A stretch of DNA of 64,000 bases from Paracoccus zeaxanthinifaciens ATCC 21588. GTDB taxonomy: Bacteria > Pseudomonadota > Alphaproteobacteria > Rhodobacterales > Rhodobacteraceae. The stretch's first letter is position 1. Each line of letters starts with the position of its first letter. Shown here piece by piece: positions 43,597 to 53,872 of the stretch. A model generated the notes under the pieces. It ran no database searches and was not told where the DNA came from. It saw only the letters and a program-made list of their open reading frames with translations. The position numbers were made by a program, and so were the translations under genes. The DNA is taken from assembly GCF_000420145.1 (NCBI RefSeq), contig NZ_ATUJ01000014.1, positions 27,395-91,394 of the forward strand, given 5' to 3'.

Positions 43597-46537
43597 GATC
43601 GCCCACCTTTCGCGGGGTCGCGGCATCGGTCAGCGACCATTCGCCATACCGCGCCAGGTGATCGTAATCGCCCGCATAGCTGACCGATTGCGGCGCGCGC
43701 ATCGCGGTAAAGCCCGCATTCCCCGTCAGATAGGTCGTGACGAGTTCGACGAATCCGTCCCAGTTCCGGCCCTCGATTTCCGCATCGTGGGTGCGGGCGG
43801 CGGTCGCCCCTTCGCCGCCCAGCTGGATATAGGCGATGCCCGCCACGTCCACCGGTCCAAGGACGTCGAAGCCGCCGCGCCGCGCCATCGCGGCCTCGAG
43901 CATCAGCTGCTTGTCGAAATGTTCGATCTGCTTGTCGGTCGGCGGCGATCCGGACTTGTAGTCGTAGATCATCGCCCGCCCGTCCTGCAGCAGGTCGATC
44001 CGGTCGGGCTTGGCCGTCAGCACCATGCCCAGTCCCGCGACGTCCACGCGGCCGCGATTCTCGATCACGACGGGTTCGCCCTGCGACAGGCGGTCCAGTT
44101 CGTCCGCGACGATGCGGTCCGCGATGCCGTGGATGCGGGCCTTCCAGAAGGCGCGGGCAACGGGCCAGGGGACCTCCTGTTCCAGAACCTCGCCCGCGAC
44201 GCGCAGGAAGGTCGCCTTCAGCACCTCGGGCGGGGTGTCGGGCCGGGGCTTCGTCTTCAGCAGATGTTCGACGATGGAATGCAGCGCCTGGCCGCGCAGG
44301 GCGGCATCGGGTTCGGGCCGCAGCGGCGGCAGCGGGCGCAGGCCCAGCACGCGCTTGGCATAGACCGCGTAAGGGTCGCGGATCAAATGAGAGATGTCGG
44401 TGACCGGCAGTTCCGCGAAGGCCGGCGCGGGCGGGACGGGCGAGGGGCGCAGCGCCCCCGGCACCTGCGCCACGGGCCGTTGGATCGCCTGCGCCATGGC
44501 CAGCCATTCCGCGCCCCGCGCCCGCATCGCCTCCAGCGCCTGCGGGCCGTTGCGGTCGGGCAGGCCACCCATCAGGTTCACGAGGCGGTTCAGCCAGCGA
44601 CTGGGGATGGTCTCGGCCTCGGCATCGCGGCGCGCGCGGGTCAGGAACACGCGATCCGCGCCGATGGCCTGCTGGAAGTCGTGCGCCGCAAGGCCGATCT
44701 GGCGTTCGGGGACGGGCAGGCCCGCCGCCATGCGCATCTGCCGTGACAGCCAGGGATCGGGCGACAGCGATTGCGGCCAGCCACCCTCGTTCAGGCCCGA
44801 CAGGATGACCGTGCCGTGACCATAGAGCCGCGCCTCGCGGGTGCCGCGGATGCGCAGCAGGTGGAAGCTTGCGACGTCTTCCCGGACCGCGCTGCGCTGC
44901 AATTCGGTGGCCAGCAGCGCCGACAGGTCGGCGGGGCCGAAATCGGGGCCGTGGGGGGCGTGTTCGCGCAGGTGGCGCATCACGTCCAGCGTGCAGCGCC
45001 CGGCCTTGTCCTGCCACAGCCGCGAGGCTGCCGGATCGCCCGAGGGACCGGCGGCCAGCGCCTCGGCCAGGTCCACCAGATCGGCCAGCCGGTCTGGCAG
45101 GGGGCGCGGCGCGCGGTCGCGGGCAAGGGGCGCCATGCGGTCCAGCATCGCGGCCAGCCATCCGGCCCAGGTCTTGCGCAGCGCATCGCCCCGGTCGCCC
45201 CAGTCCTGCAGGGTTGCCGCATCGGGGAATGCGGGGCCGTTCCGGCGCAGGTGCAGTTCCAGGTCGCGCGTCAGGCGCAGCATGTCGTTGCGCCCGATCG
45301 TCGTCGATCCGGTCGCGGTCAGAGGGTGCTTCAGCAGGATCAGCAGGCGGTCGATGGTCAGCGCCTCGCCCGAGAGCTGGGCGATCTGGCGCAGGAACAG
45401 GCCCGGCGGGGTCAGCGACAGCGGCTGGCCCGAACTGTCGTCGGGCCGGATGTGCCAGCGGTCCAGCGCCGCCGAGACACGCCGGATCAGCCCCGAATCC
45501 GCCGAGATCAGCGTGATGTCGCGCCCGTGTTCGGCGGCGTCGCGCATGACCAGGGCAACGGCCTCGGCCTCCTGGCCGGGCTGGTCGGCCTCGATCAGGG
45601 TCAGGGCCTCGGTGGGGGCGATCAGGTCGGGCAGGGACGGACCCTCGGCGATCCACTGATCCGTCACGGGCGCGGGGCGCAACGCAAGCGAGACGAGGCG
45701 GTTGCGATCCGCCGATGGCGGGGGCGTGTCGGTCCAGGGGCGCGGACGCCCCACCCGGCGCATGAGGGGGGCGAAGCGCGATTGCGGGTGATCGTCGGAG
45801 GCATCGCCCAGGCCGTCCCAGACCTGATCGGGCTGGTGATCGTCGAAGCCCGGCAGGACGACCGCGCCGCCCGGCAGGCGGGCCACGGCCTCCATGAACA
45901 TCCGCGTCGCGCCATGCGACCCGGTCGAGCCTGCGACGATCACCGGCCCGTCGGGCAGGTTGCGACCCTCGGCGCAATCCTCGCAGGCGGCGATTGCGGC
46001 GGCACGCTGTCGCCCCGCGGCGTCGGCCCATGGGGTCGCAAGGTGGAAATCGGCGGCGATGCGGATGAATTGCAGCGCGTTCTGCCAATGGCGGGCGTGA
46101 TCGCCCGTGTCGATGTCCAGCAGGGCCTGAAGGTCCAGCCCCTCGGTCTGCATTTCCGTCATCAGGTCGGCCAGCGATTGCGCAAGGACGGGGATCGAAT
46201 GCGCGGCCCCCAGGTCCGGCTGCAGCTTCAGCAGCTGAGAGATCAGCCGTGCCAGCTGCAGCTTGCGTGCCAGCGGGGCCTGCGGCGGATCGGGCATCAG
46301 CGCGGGGCCCGGTTCCAGCGATGTCACCGAGCGCAGGCGCGGCAGGATCGCGGGGCCTGTCGCGTCGAAGGCCCGGCGCAGCGCCCCGAGGGTGGACGAC
46401 GCGTTGGCATAGACGGTGACGCGGGCCATTTCCTCGGGCGGGAAACCGGCCATGCGGTCGCGCAGGCCGCGCACGAACTCGGTCGCGAAATCGACGCCCG
46501 GTGGCAGGGAATAGAGCCCGCGGAACGGTTCACGCAT
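43589..46537 (-). CDS. addB: AddB double-strand break repair subunit
   Basis: A 982-aa AddB of the proteobacterial type. An inactivated helicase-like N-terminal part leads to a RecB-type nuclease domain near the C-terminus with PDRIDLLQDGRAMIYDYKSG, where the D-x-K pair is catalytic. The start ATG lies in the last codons of murU (overlap of 8 bases), which fixes it; longer reading upstream would run into that gene. Forms the helicase-nuclease with AddA. Confidence 0.92.
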   Translation of the reverse strand: MREPFRGLYSLPPGVDFATEFVRGLRDRMAGFPPEEMARVTVYANASSTLGALRRAFDATGPAILPRLRSVTSLEPGPALMPDPPQAPLARKLQLARLISQLLKLQPDLGAAHSIPVLAQSLADLMTEMQTEGLDLQALLDIDTGDHARHWQNALQFIRIAADFHLATPWADAAGRQRAAAIAACEDCAEGRNLPDGPVIVAGSTGSHGATRMFMEAVARLPGGAVVLPGFDDHQPDQVWDGLGDASDDHPQSRFAPLMRRVGRPRPWTDTPPPSADRNRLVSLALRPAPVTDQWIAEGPSLPDLIAPTEALTLIEADQPGQEAEAVALVMRDAAEHGRDITLISADSGLIRRVSAALDRWHIRPDDSSGQPLSLTPPGLFLRQIAQLSGEALTIDRLLILLKHPLTATGSTTIGRNDMLRLTRDLELHLRRNGPAFPDAATLQDWGDRGDALRKTWAGWLAAMLDRMAPLARDRAPRPLPDRLADLVDLAEALAAGPSGDPAASRLWQDKAGRCTLDVMRHLREHAPHGPDFGPADLSALLATELQRSAVREDVASFHLLRIRGTREARLYGHGTVILSGLNEGGWPQSLSPDPWLSRQMRMAAGLPVPERQIGLAAHDFQQAIGADRVFLTRARRDAEAETIPSRWLNRLVNLMGGLPDRNGPQALEAMRARGAEWLAMAQAIQRPVAQVPGALRPSPVPPAPAFAELPVTDISHLIRDPYAVYAKRVLGLRPLPPLRPEPDAALRGQALHSIVEHLLKTKPRPDTPPEVLKATFLRVAGEVLEQEVPWPVARAFWKARIHGIADRIVADELDRLSQGEPVVIENRGRVDVAGLGMVLTAKPDRIDLLQDGRAMIYDYKSGSPPTDKQIEHFDKQLMLEAAMARRGGFDVLGPVDVAGIAYIQLGGEGATAARTHDAEIEGRNWDGFVELVTTYLTGNAGFTAMRAPQSVSYAGDYDHLARYGEWSLTDAATPRKVGDHG

Positions 46538-47201
46538 CCAGCAGCGCCTCGGCCATGGGGATGGCTTCGGGATAGCCCACGTCGCACCAGCCGCCGGGAT
46601 GGACCATCCCGAAGGCGCGGCCACCCGCGATCATGCGGTCCCACAGCAGGTTCAACGAGAAGACCTGGTCGCGGATGTCGTGCAGCGCCTCGGTGCGGAT
46701 GATCTGCGCCCCGGCATAGACGTGATCGCCCTGCCGCGTGATGCGCCCGGCCTGATCCATGGCGAAATCACCCGCCCCCTTGCGTGCCGTGGCCCGCGCG
46801 ACGGGCACCAGCGCCAGCAGCGCGTCCATGCGGTCGCCGTCCCATGCCGCCTGCAGCGCCGACAGCACGTTCGGCCCCGACCAGACCACGTCGGGGTTCA
46901 GCGTCATGACCGGCCCCGCGCCCAGCATCGGCAGCGCGCGGCGCAGCCCGCCCCCGGTATCGAGGATCAGGTCGGGTTCGGGGCTGATGGCCACGTCGCG
47001 GCCCGCCAGGTGATCGGCGACCTGCGCCCCAAGGTAATGCGTGTTCACGACCACGGGGGCGGCGCCCGCCTGGATGCCGATCTCCAGCGCGCGGTCCAGC
47101 AGGGTGCGCCCGCCGACCTGGACCAAGGGCTTGGGGCGGTCGTCGGTCAGGGGCCGCATCCGCGTGCCGAAGCCCGCGGCGAAGATCATCAGGGCTGGCA
47201 T
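46530..47201 (-). CDS. murU: MurNAc-1-phosphate uridylyltransferase-type nucleotidyltransferase (MurU)
   Basis: A 223-aa nucleotidyltransferase: [27 protein letters not shown] at the N-terminus is the NTP-binding signature, with LNPDVVWSG near residue 101 and the GMVHPGGWCDVGYPE acceptor segment. MurU converts MurNAc-1-phosphate to UDP-MurNAc in the recycling route that bypasses fosfomycin-sensitive MurA. Direct linkage to the AmgK-domain gene upstream (13-base overlap) makes this assignment more likely than a general mannose-1-P guanylyltransferase. Confidence 0.85.
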   Translation of the reverse strand: MPALMIFAAGFGTRMRPLTDDRPKPLVQVGGRTLLDRALEIGIQAGAAPVVVNTHYLGAQVADHLAGRDVAISPEPDLILDTGGGLRRALPMLGAGPVMTLNPDVVWSGPNVLSALQAAWDGDRMDALLALVPVARATARKGAGDFAMDQAGRITRQGDHVYAGAQIIRTEALHDIRDQVFSLNLLWDRMIAGGRAFGMVHPGGWCDVGYPEAIPMAEALLDA

Positions 47202-48577
47202 CGGGCGCGGATCCTTTCGACGAAGTCGGGGGTGGGGGCGGCGACGGGCTGCAGGACGCGGGCAAGGTCCGCCAGCGCGGGGTGGTCCAGGTCGCGCTGC
47301 AGGTTCGCCCAGACGCGGGGCATGAAGTCCAGGTACCGCGTCTTGCCGTCGCGCAGCGCAAGGCGGCAGAAGACGCCCAGGATGCGCAGCGCGCGCTGGG
47401 CGCCGATCAGCGCATAGGCCGCGCGGAAGGCATCGGGATCATGCCCCGTGGCAGCAAGGAAGCGGTCGATCTGTCGGGCCTCGGTTTCCGGGGCCACGTC
47501 GCGACGTGCATCCTGCAGCGCGGAGACGAGGTCATAGGCCGGATGCGCGGCCACCGCGTCCTGGTAGTCGATCAGCCCGAGGGGTGCCGGACCGCGCCAG
47601 ATCAGGTTCTCGGCGTGGAAATCGCGCAGGGACAGGACGGGCGGACCGCCGGCCAGGTCGTCATGCAGCCGCGCGACGATCGCGGGCAGGTCGGGCGCGG
47701 CATCCGCGCCGGGATAACATTCGACGAACAGCGCCGTCAGATCGGCCATGGCGGTGCCGTCCAGCGGGTCGACGAATAACGGGGGCACATGCGACTGGAT
47801 CTGTACCAGCAGGTCGGTGATGCGGTCGTGGATCACCGCGTCCAGGTCCGGCTGATCCGCAAGGACGCGGGCCACCAGGTCGTCGCCCAGATCCTCGACC
47901 AGCATCAGGCGCAGGTCGGGATCATGCGCGATGATGGCGGGCGCCCCAAGGCCGCGCTCGCGCAGCCAGTCCGTCATCCGCAGGAAGGGCGCGATGTCGC
48001 CCGCTGCGTCGTCCATCAGGACCGCGCTTTCGTCGCCCCGCCGCAGCCGGAAGAAGCTGCGCGCGGACGCATCGCCCGCAAGGACCGCGACCCGCGCATC
48101 CGACCAGCCCGCCTGCGCGACGAAGGCCGCGCGCTGCGCGATGCGGTCTGCGCCCGCGAAGGCGAGGTCGATCACGCGCAGGTCGGGATCGGGGGCGGGG
48201 CCGATGGCGATGGTCATCGCGCCATCCGGCAGGGCCTCCAGCCGGTCGGGCCATTCGATCAGGCAGATCGCGTCCGACATGGCCTCGTCCAGGCCCAGCT
48301 CGTCCAGCTCGGACGGGTCGGTCAGCCGATAGAGGTCGGCGTGCCAGATCTCGGTCCCCATCGAGTCGTCATAGGTCTGGACCAGCGTGAAGGTGGGGCT
48401 GGGCACGTCCTCGGCCAGGTCGCCCTGACGCGCGCGGATGAGGGCGCGGGCGAAATGCGTCTTGCCCGCGCCGACCGGACCGTCCAGCAGCACGGTGTCG
48501 CCCGGGACCAGCCCTGCGGCCATCATGCGGGCCAGTCCCGCGGTCAGACCCTCGTCCGCGATCAGCCGAACCGACAT
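47189..48577 (-). CDS. TsaE-AmgK fusion: t6A ATPase plus sugar/aminoglycoside-type phosphotransferase
   Basis: One 462-aa reading frame with two domains. Residues 1-150 are TsaE: Walker [17 protein letters not shown] near residue 33, [11 protein letters not shown] and HADLYRL, ending in the EWPDRL strand; it assists TsaB-TsaD in making t6A37 of tRNA. Residues 155-462 form an APH-type kinase of the AmgK family: ASARSFFRL near residue 171, the Brenner-type loop [11 protein letters not shown] and the metal-binding IDYQDAV segment. AmgK phosphorylates MurNAc/GlcNAc at the anomeric carbon and feeds MurU, the next gene. Such fusions are known in some alphaproteobacteria; I have not checked this one. 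Confidence 0.85.
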   Translation of the reverse strand: MSVRLIADEGLTAGLARMMAAGLVPGDTVLLDGPVGAGKTHFARALIRARQGDLAEDVPSPTFTLVQTYDDSMGTEIWHADLYRLTDPSELDELGLDEAMSDAICLIEWPDRLEALPDGAMTIAIGPAPDPDLRVIDLAFAGADRIAQRAAFVAQAGWSDARVAVLAGDASARSFFRLRRGDESAVLMDDAAGDIAPFLRMTDWLRERGLGAPAIIAHDPDLRLMLVEDLGDDLVARVLADQPDLDAVIHDRITDLLVQIQSHVPPLFVDPLDGTAMADLTALFVECYPGADAAPDLPAIVARLHDDLAGGPPVLSLRDFHAENLIWRGPAPLGLIDYQDAVAAHPAYDLVSALQDARRDVAPETEARQIDRFLAATGHDPDAFRAAYALIGAQRALRILGVFCRLALRDGKTRYLDFMPRVWANLQRDLDHPALADLARVLQPVAAPTPDFVERIRARCQP

Positions 48578-48581
48578 GGGA

Positions 48582-49415
48582 TCACAGCCCCAGCACGTCG
48601 TTCATGTCGTACTCGCCCGGTCCCTTGTCCTGCCCCCAGATGGCGGCACGGATCGCGCCGCGGGCAAAGATCGCGCGGTCGGTCGCAAGGTGGCGCAGGA
48701 CGATGCGCTCGCCCTCGGTCGCGAAGATCACGTCGTGTTCGCCCACCACGTCGCCGCCCCGGATGGCCGAGAACCCGATGCTGCCCGTTTCACGCGCGCC
48801 GGTGATCCCTTCGCGTGCGGGGGTGCGCAGATCGGCAAGGGCGGCGCCGCGCCCCTCGGCCGCGGCCTCGCCCAGCATCAGCGCGGTGCCCGAGGGCGCG
48901 TCGACCTTGTGGCGGTGATGGGCCTCGACCACCTCGATGTCCCAGTCCGTGCCCAACGCGGCCGCGACCTTGCGCGTCAGCCCGACCAGCAGGTTCACCC
49001 CAAGCGACATGTTCCCGGCCCGCACGATGGGCGCATGGCGGGCGGCGGCCTTCAGCGCGTCCAGGTGGCGATGCTCGAAGCCGGTGGTGCCGATCACGTG
49101 CACCGCGCGCGCCTGCGCCGTCAGTTCCGCGAAGGCCACCGTCGCGTCGGGCGCGGTGAAGTCGATGACCGCCTGCGCCTGCGCGATGGCCGCGACCGCG
49201 TCGTCGGTCACCGCGACGCCTGCCTCGGCCCCGCCCATGCAGGTGCCGATGTCGCGCCCGACCCAGTCATGGCCCGGACGTTCCAGCGCGCCCGCCAGCC
49301 GCACATCGGGATGGTCCAGGATCAGCCGGATCAGCATCTGCCCCATCCGCCCCGAGGCCCCCGTGACGACGATCCCCGGACGGTTCGCCTGGTCGGTCTT
49401 CTGCATGTCGCTCAT
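48582..49415 (-). CDS. dapB: 4-hydroxy-tetrahydrodipicolinate reductase
   Basis: A 277-aa DapB: the Rossmann motif [16 protein letters not shown] near residue 16, the active-site strand [23 protein letters not shown] near residue 145-165 with the catalytic His-His-Arg-His-Lys, and the [12 protein letters not shown] segment. It makes tetrahydrodipicolinate for lysine and diaminopimelate. It is four bases upstream of the TsaE-AmgK gene, the first of the run down to trxA. ATG at 49415 follows AAAGGA; ATG at 49406 is an alternative. Confidence 0.93.
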   Translation of the reverse strand: MSDMQKTDQANRPGIVVTGASGRMGQMLIRLILDHPDVRLAGALERPGHDWVGRDIGTCMGGAEAGVAVTDDAVAAIAQAQAVIDFTAPDATVAFAELTAQARAVHVIGTTGFEHRHLDALKAAARHAPIVRAGNMSLGVNLLVGLTRKVAAALGTDWDIEVVEAHHRHKVDAPSGTALMLGEAAAEGRGAALADLRTPAREGITGARETGSIGFSAIRGGDVVGEHDVIFATEGERIVLRHLATDRAIFARGAIRAAIWGQDKGPGEYDMNDVLGL

Positions 49416-49502
49416 CTGGGGGGTCCTTTCATGCGGATTTCGCGCCTTTGCCCGTGTGATAGCCCGTTGCGGCCCGCCCCGCGACCCCCTACATCGGATG
49501 CC

Positions 49503-49919
49503 ATGGCACAGAACCGCTTTTCACATGGTCAAGGCCCGTCGCAGCGCCAGCTGCGGGTGGGCGAACTGATCCGCCGCACCCTGTCCGACGTGCTTCTGCG
49601 CGCGGATGTGCACGACCCGGACCTGAACCGGCACTCCATCACCGTGGGCGAGGTGCGGACCTCGCCCGACCTCAAGGTCGCGACGGCCTTCGTGCTGCCC
49701 CTGGGCGGCTACGACGCCGAGGACGCGCTGAAGGCGCTGCGCCGCAATTCGGCCGAGCTGCGTCACCTCGTGGCCAAGGAGATGTCGCTGAAATACGCCC
49801 CCCAGCTGCGCTTCCAGCTGGACGAGACCTTCGACCGCATGGACGAGACGCGCCGCCTGTTCAACGACGAGCGGGTCCGCCGCGATGTCGAGACCGGCGA
49901 CGAAGACGATGTGGACTGA
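49503..49919 (+). CDS. rbfA: Ribosome-binding factor A
   Basis: A 138-aa RbfA: the family N-terminus [20 protein letters not shown], the central [13 protein letters not shown] strand and the [17 protein letters not shown] ending are all present, with a short acidic tail. It binds the 30S subunit for 16S rRNA 5' end maturation. The frame is fixed by the start after CCATGG at 49503. The divergent dapB starts 87 bases away. The next gene starts inside its last codons. Confidence 0.9.
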   Translation: MAQNRFSHGQGPSQRQLRVGELIRRTLSDVLLRADVHDPDLNRHSITVGEVRTSPDLKVATAFVLPLGGYDAEDALKALRRNSAELRHLVAKEMSLKYAPQLRFQLDETFDRMDETRRLFNDERVRRDVETGDEDDVD

Positions 49920-50667
49920 GCTGTCGCGCCGCCTGGGCGTGGCGGTGGGCATGCTGATGGCGCTGGCCATCCCCGCCTCGGCCCAGACCTGCGAACGGAT
50001 GGAACATGACGGCCAGGGCTATGTCCTGTGCCGGGTCGAGGCCGCGCAGGAACCCGCGCTGCGGCTGTGGCAGGACGGCCCCGACGGTCGCCCGCTGCGC
50101 AACTTCGCCAATGTCCGCGCGACGCTTGATGACGGGGAAGCCCTGGCCTTCGCGATGAATGCCGGGATGTTCCACCCCGATTACCGCCCCGTGGGGCTGC
50201 TGGTCATCGACGGCCACGAGGAATCGGGCATCGTCACCGGCGGGGGCGGCGGCAATTTCGGCATGCTGCCGAACGGGGTCTTCTGCACGGGCGGCGACAG
50301 GCCGTTCCGCGTGATCGAATCGCGCAGCTTTGCCGCGGACCGGCCCGGATGCCGTCTTGCGACCCAGTCGGGGCCGATGCTGGTCATCGACGGCGAACTG
50401 CATCCGCGTTTCCTCGTGGACAGCGACAGCCGCTATATCCGCAACGGGGTGGGGGTGTCGCCGGACGGGCAGACGGCCTTCTTCGCGATTTCCAGCAGGC
50501 CGGTGACCTTCCACGAATTCGGGCGGCTGTTCCGCGACGGGCTGGGCGTGCGCGACGCGCTGTATTTCGACGGGTCGATATCGCGACTGTTCGCGCCGGA
50601 CGTGAACCGCGCCGATTTCGGGCGCAGCATGGGGCCGATCATCGGCCTTGTCGGCGCGCCCGGCTGA
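49909..50667 (+). CDS. Exported phosphodiester glycosidase-like (NAGPA domain) protein
   Basis: A 252-aa protein with a signal peptide ([10 protein letters not shown], cleavage near residue 26). The mature part has the NAGPA-like core: [22 protein letters not shown] near residue 77, [15 protein letters not shown], the [17 protein letters not shown] strand and the [13 protein letters not shown] ending. These proteins cleave or bind sugar phosphodiesters, e.g. at the cell envelope; the bacterial substrate is not established. It overlaps rbfA by 11 bases. Confidence 0.7.
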   Translation: MWTELSRRLGVAVGMLMALAIPASAQTCERMEHDGQGYVLCRVEAAQEPALRLWQDGPDGRPLRNFANVRATLDDGEALAFAMNAGMFHPDYRPVGLLVIDGHEESGIVTGGGGGNFGMLPNGVFCTGGDRPFRVIESRSFAADRPGCRLATQSGPMLVIDGELHPRFLVDSDSRYIRNGVGVSPDGQTAFFAISSRPVTFHEFGRLFRDGLGVRDALYFDGSISRLFAPDVNRADFGRSMGPIIGLVGAPG

Positions 50668-50686
50668 TCGTCACTGTTGACCGCGT

Positions 50687-50712
50687 GGCCGGGGGCGGAT
50701 AATTGCCCGGCC
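50687..50712 (+). terminator. Hairpin upstream of truB
   Basis: GGCCGGG pairs with CCCGGCC across a 12-base loop, between the NAGPA-like gene and truB. It may be a weak terminator; the genes are otherwise close (68 bases). Confidence 0.45.
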
Positions 50713-50735
50713 TTCCCCATTGCAGGAGAACGGGC

Positions 50736-51629
50736 ATGGCACGCAAGAAGGGCCGCGACATCAATGGCTGGCTGATCGTGGACAAGCCGGCGGGCGTGAC
50801 CTCGACCTCGGTCGTGGCCAAGGTGCGTTGGGCGCTGGATGCGAAGAAGGCGGGCCATGCGGGCACGCTGGACCCCGATGCGACGGGCGTGCTGGCCGTG
50901 GCCCTGGGCGAGGCGACGAAGACCGTCCCCATCGTGACCGACGCGCTGAAATGCTATGACTTCCTCGTGAACTGGGGGTCCGAGACCACGACCGACGATG
51001 CCTCGGGCGAGGTGTTGCGCCAGTCCGATGCCCGCCCGACCGAGGACCGTGTCCGCGCCGCGCTGCCGAAGTTCACCGGCGACATCATGCAGGTTCCGCC
51101 CGCCTATTCCGCGGTCAAGGTCGAGGGCGAGCGTGCCTACGACCTGGCCCGCGAGGGGGTCGAGATGGAACTGGCGGCCCGCCCTCTCTGGGTCGAGAGC
51201 CTGTTCCTGAAGGAGGCCGGTCCCGATACCGCGCGGCTGGAAATGGTCTGCGGCAAGGGCGGCTATGTCCGGTCCATCGCCCGCGATCTGGGCCGCGAGC
51301 TGGGCTGCCTCGGTCATGTCGCGCATCTGCGCCGCACCTGGTCCGGCCCCTTCGAGGCCGAGAACGGCGTCGAGTTCGCCAAGGTCGACCGCGAGGCGCA
51401 GGACTGGCTGGAAGCGCAGCTGCTGCCGCTGGAGACCGGCCTTGCCGACCTGCCGATGCTGCGCGCCACCACCGAGGGCGCGATCCGCATCCGCAACGGC
51501 AATCCGGGCGAGGTGACGGGCGGTGCCGACTGGGGCGACCTGGTCTGGGTGTCGGACGCGACCGGCCCCGTCTGCATCGGACGTTACCAGGGCGGCATGG
51601 TCCAGCCCGAGCGGGTCTTCAACCTCTGA
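50736..51629 (+). CDS. truB: tRNA pseudouridine(55) synthase
   Basis: A 297-aa Tru[21 protein letters not shown], the catalytic Asp46 in [33 protein letters not shown] and the [12 protein letters not shown] strand. It isomerises U55 in tRNA T-loops. AGGAGAACGGGC precedes the ATG at 50736. The tail of the gene overlaps the convergent NlpC/P60 gene by 11 bases. Confidence 0.95.
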   Translation: MARKKGRDINGWLIVDKPAGVTSTSVVAKVRWALDAKKAGHAGTLDPDATGVLAVALGEATKTVPIVTDALKCYDFLVNWGSETTTDDASGEVLRQSDARPTEDRVRAALPKFTGDIMQVPPAYSAVKVEGERAYDLAREGVEMELAARPLWVESLFLKEAGPDTARLEMVCGKGGYVRSIARDLGRELGCLGHVAHLRRTWSGPFEAENGVEFAKVDREAQDWLEAQLLPLETGLADLPMLRATTEGAIRIRNGNPGEVTGGADWGDLVWVSDATGPVCIGRYQGGMVQPERVFNL

Positions 51630-52443
51630 CGCCCTTGTCCGGGCGGCGGGCCCCCAGGAAGGGGCCTTCGCCCGCCGCGTCGATCCGCGCGATGGCATCG
51701 GCGATGTTTTCCGTGATGACGGACATCTGCCAGGCGGTCGCGTGGATCATCATCTCCTCGGACATGGCGATCGCCACGTGGCCGGGCCAGAACAGCAGGT
51801 CGCCGCGCCGGATCCGGTCGGTTTCCGGGAATGCCTGCCGCTGAAGATCGCTGTCGCCCGGGCAGGGAATGCCGCAGGCCGTCAGCCCCGCCTGCGCAAG
51901 CCCAGAACAGTCGATCCCCCAGGCGCTGTTGCCACCCCAGAGGTAAGGCACGCCCAAGTATTTCAGCGCGACCTGCACCGGGTCGTGGTCCAGCATCGCA
52001 TCCACGTGCTGAAGGGGGACGAAGCCGCCGCCCGCCAGTTCGGCAAAGCGCCCCTGCGTGGCGGTGACCGACAGACGCGCGCCATGGGGCAGGGCGCCCA
52101 GTTCGCGTTGCTTCATGTCGGGGGCGGGATAGACATGCGTCGCCAGCGCCGTGACCCGATGCGTGATCTGCGGAAGGTCCATCTGCAGCGCCTCGGCCGC
52201 GACCCAGCCGCAGTAACCGTCCGCCGATTGCACGAAGCTGGCTCCGTCGCGATCCTCGATCACGGTGACGTCGGTGCCGAAGATCAGCTGCCGGTCGCGC
52301 GGGCCGTCCGGGCGGGCCAGCAGGTCGGCCACGGGGGCAGCCACGCGGGCCGCGCGCCCGTCGGTCCATGCGGGCGCATCCAGCGTGCCGCGCAGGCTGT
52401 TCAGGGCGATGCGGTCGGTCGCGGGCGTCAGGCGGCGATCCAT
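51619..52443 (-). CDS. NlpC/P60 family peptidase with SH3-like N-terminal domains
   Basis: A 274-aa protein: SH3-type beta modules at about 35-155, then the NlpC/P60 catalytic domain with the Cys in [12 protein letters not shown] near residue 170, the His in [18 protein letters not shown] near residue 218 and a third polar residue in the following strand. It would cut peptidoglycan stem peptides. No signal peptide is visible, so either it acts on internalised fragments or the true start is different. ATG at 52443 is 4 bases past the M17 stop, indicating co-transcription. Confidence 0.82.
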   Translation of the reverse strand: MDRRLTPATDRIALNSLRGTLDAPAWTDGRAARVAAPVADLLARPDGPRDRQLIFGTDVTVIEDRDGASFVQSADGYCGWVAAEALQMDLPQITHRVTALATHVYPAPDMKQRELGALPHGARLSVTATQGRFAELAGGGFVPLQHVDAMLDHDPVQVALKYLGVPYLWGGNSAWGIDCSGLAQAGLTACGIPCPGDSDLQRQAFPETDRIRRGDLLFWPGHVAIAMSEEMMIHATAWQMSVITENIADAIARIDAAGEGPFLGARRPDKGVRG

Positions 52444-52447
52444 CGGG

Positions 52448-53815
52448 TCAGCCCACGATCCGCGGCAGCGCCGCAAGAATGGCGCGCGATGCCTGGCCGA
52501 CACCGCCCTTGGGCCGCCCCGGCATGGCCGAGGGCTGCCAGCCATAGATGTCGAAATGCGCGTATCGCGTGGCCCCTTGCGCGAAGCGGCGCAGGAACAG
52601 CGCGGCGGTGATCGACCCCGCCATGCCGCCCGAGGGCGCGTTGTCCAGATCCGCGATGCCCGGCTCGATCATCGAATCGTAGGGGGCCCAGAACGGCATC
52701 CGCCAGACCGGATCGCCCGCCTCGATGCCCGCGGACTGGATCGCCTGCGCGGTCGCGTCGTCGTCGCAATAGAAGGGCGGCACATCCGGCCCGAGCGCGA
52801 CCCGCGCCGCCCCCGTCAGCGTCGCAAGCGAGATCATCAGGTCCGGGCCCTCCTCGGCGGCAAGCGCCATCGCGTCGGCCAGCACCAGGCGGCCTTCGGC
52901 ATCGGTGTTGTTCACCTCGACCGTCAGGCCCTTGCGGCTGGTCAGGATGTCGCCGGGACGGAAGGAATTGCCCGCGACGTTGTTTTCCACCGCCGGGATC
53001 AGCACGCGCAGGCGGATGCCGCGCAGCGCGCCGGTATCCGCCAGCATCGACAGCAGCCCCAATGCGGTCGCGGCCCCGCCCATGTCCTTCTTCATCAGCC
53101 CCATCGAGGCCCCCGGCTTGAGGTTCAGGCCGCCCGTGTCGAAGCAGACGCCCTTGCCGACCACGGTCAGCATCGGGCCGTCATCGCCGATGCGGATGTC
53201 GATGAGCCGGGGGGCAGCTTCGGCCGCGCGGCCCACGGCGTGGATCAGGGGCAGGTTGCCGTCCAGAAGCGCCTGCCCGGTCGTCACCTCGATCCGCGCG
53301 CCGATGCGGGTCGCAAGATCGCGGGCGGCCTGTTCCAGCTGCGCGGGGCCCATGTCGCAGGCGGGGGTATTGATCAGGTCGCGGGTCAGGAATTCGCCCG
53401 TGGCGATCGCGATGGCGCGTTCCGCATCGGCACCTTCGGGGCAGCGCAGGCGGGGGCCGTCCTTGGGCGTTCCGGCATAGCGGGTGAAGCCGTATTGCCC
53501 CAGCAGCCAGCCAAGGGCCAGCGCATCGGCATCCAGGCCTGCGGGCGCATTCGCCAGGTGCCAGTCGCCCTTGGGCAGCGCATGGGCGCGGGCGATCTGG
53601 AAACGCTCGCGGTCCGCGCGGGCCGGATCGCCCAGGCCCATCAGCGCGCCGCGCAGCCCCCCGTCCGCATCGGGCAGCAGGCAGATCTGGCCTGCCCGCG
53701 CGGCAAAGCCGGTGGCCGCGGGCCAGTCGCCGGCCTCGGGGGGCAGGTCGTCGCCGGACCAGATCAGCCAAAGGGGAAGGGTCGGTGCATCGGACGGGGC
53801 GAATTCGGGCGTCAT
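52448..53815 (-). CDS. M17 family leucyl aminopeptidase
   Basis: A 455-aa cytosolic aminopeptidase. The metal and catalytic residues are seen in VGKGVCFDTGGLNLKP near residue 214 and NNTDAEGRLVLADAM near residue 293, with MKKDMGGAATALG between them. N-terminal part of about 150 residues is the variable oligomerisation domain. It removes N-terminal residues from peptides. Together with the NlpC/P60 gene it could serve peptide recovery from cell wall fragments; that link is inferred from position. Confidence 0.88.
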   Translation of the reverse strand: MTPEFAPSDAPTLPLWLIWSGDDLPPEAGDWPAATGFAARAGQICLLPDADGGLRGALMGLGDPARADRERFQIARAHALPKGDWHLANAPAGLDADALALGWLLGQYGFTRYAGTPKDGPRLRCPEGADAERAIAIATGEFLTRDLINTPACDMGPAQLEQAARDLATRIGARIEVTTGQALLDGNLPLIHAVGRAAEAAPRLIDIRIGDDGPMLTVVGKGVCFDTGGLNLKPGASMGLMKKDMGGAATALGLLSMLADTGALRGIRLRVLIPAVENNVAGNSFRPGDILTSRKGLTVEVNNTDAEGRLVLADAMALAAEEGPDLMISLATLTGAARVALGPDVPPFYCDDDATAQAIQSAGIEAGDPVWRMPFWAPYDSMIEPGIADLDNAPSGGMAGSITAALFLRRFAQGATRYAHFDIYGWQPSAMPGRPKGGVGQASRAILAALPRIVG

Positions 53816-53872
53816 GGCGGTATCCTTGCAGTTCGCCCGCAGCCTACAGCCTGCGAAGGCGCCCGCAACCCG

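Noticed and set aside
40201..43683. 1160-codon plus-strand frame over addA
   Set aside because: His/Gln/Gly/Arg-rich shadow of addA, which has all helicase motifs on the minus strand.
44771..46702. 643-codon plus-strand frame over addB
   Set aside because: Low-complexity antisense translation; addB is supported by its nuclease motif and operon overlaps.
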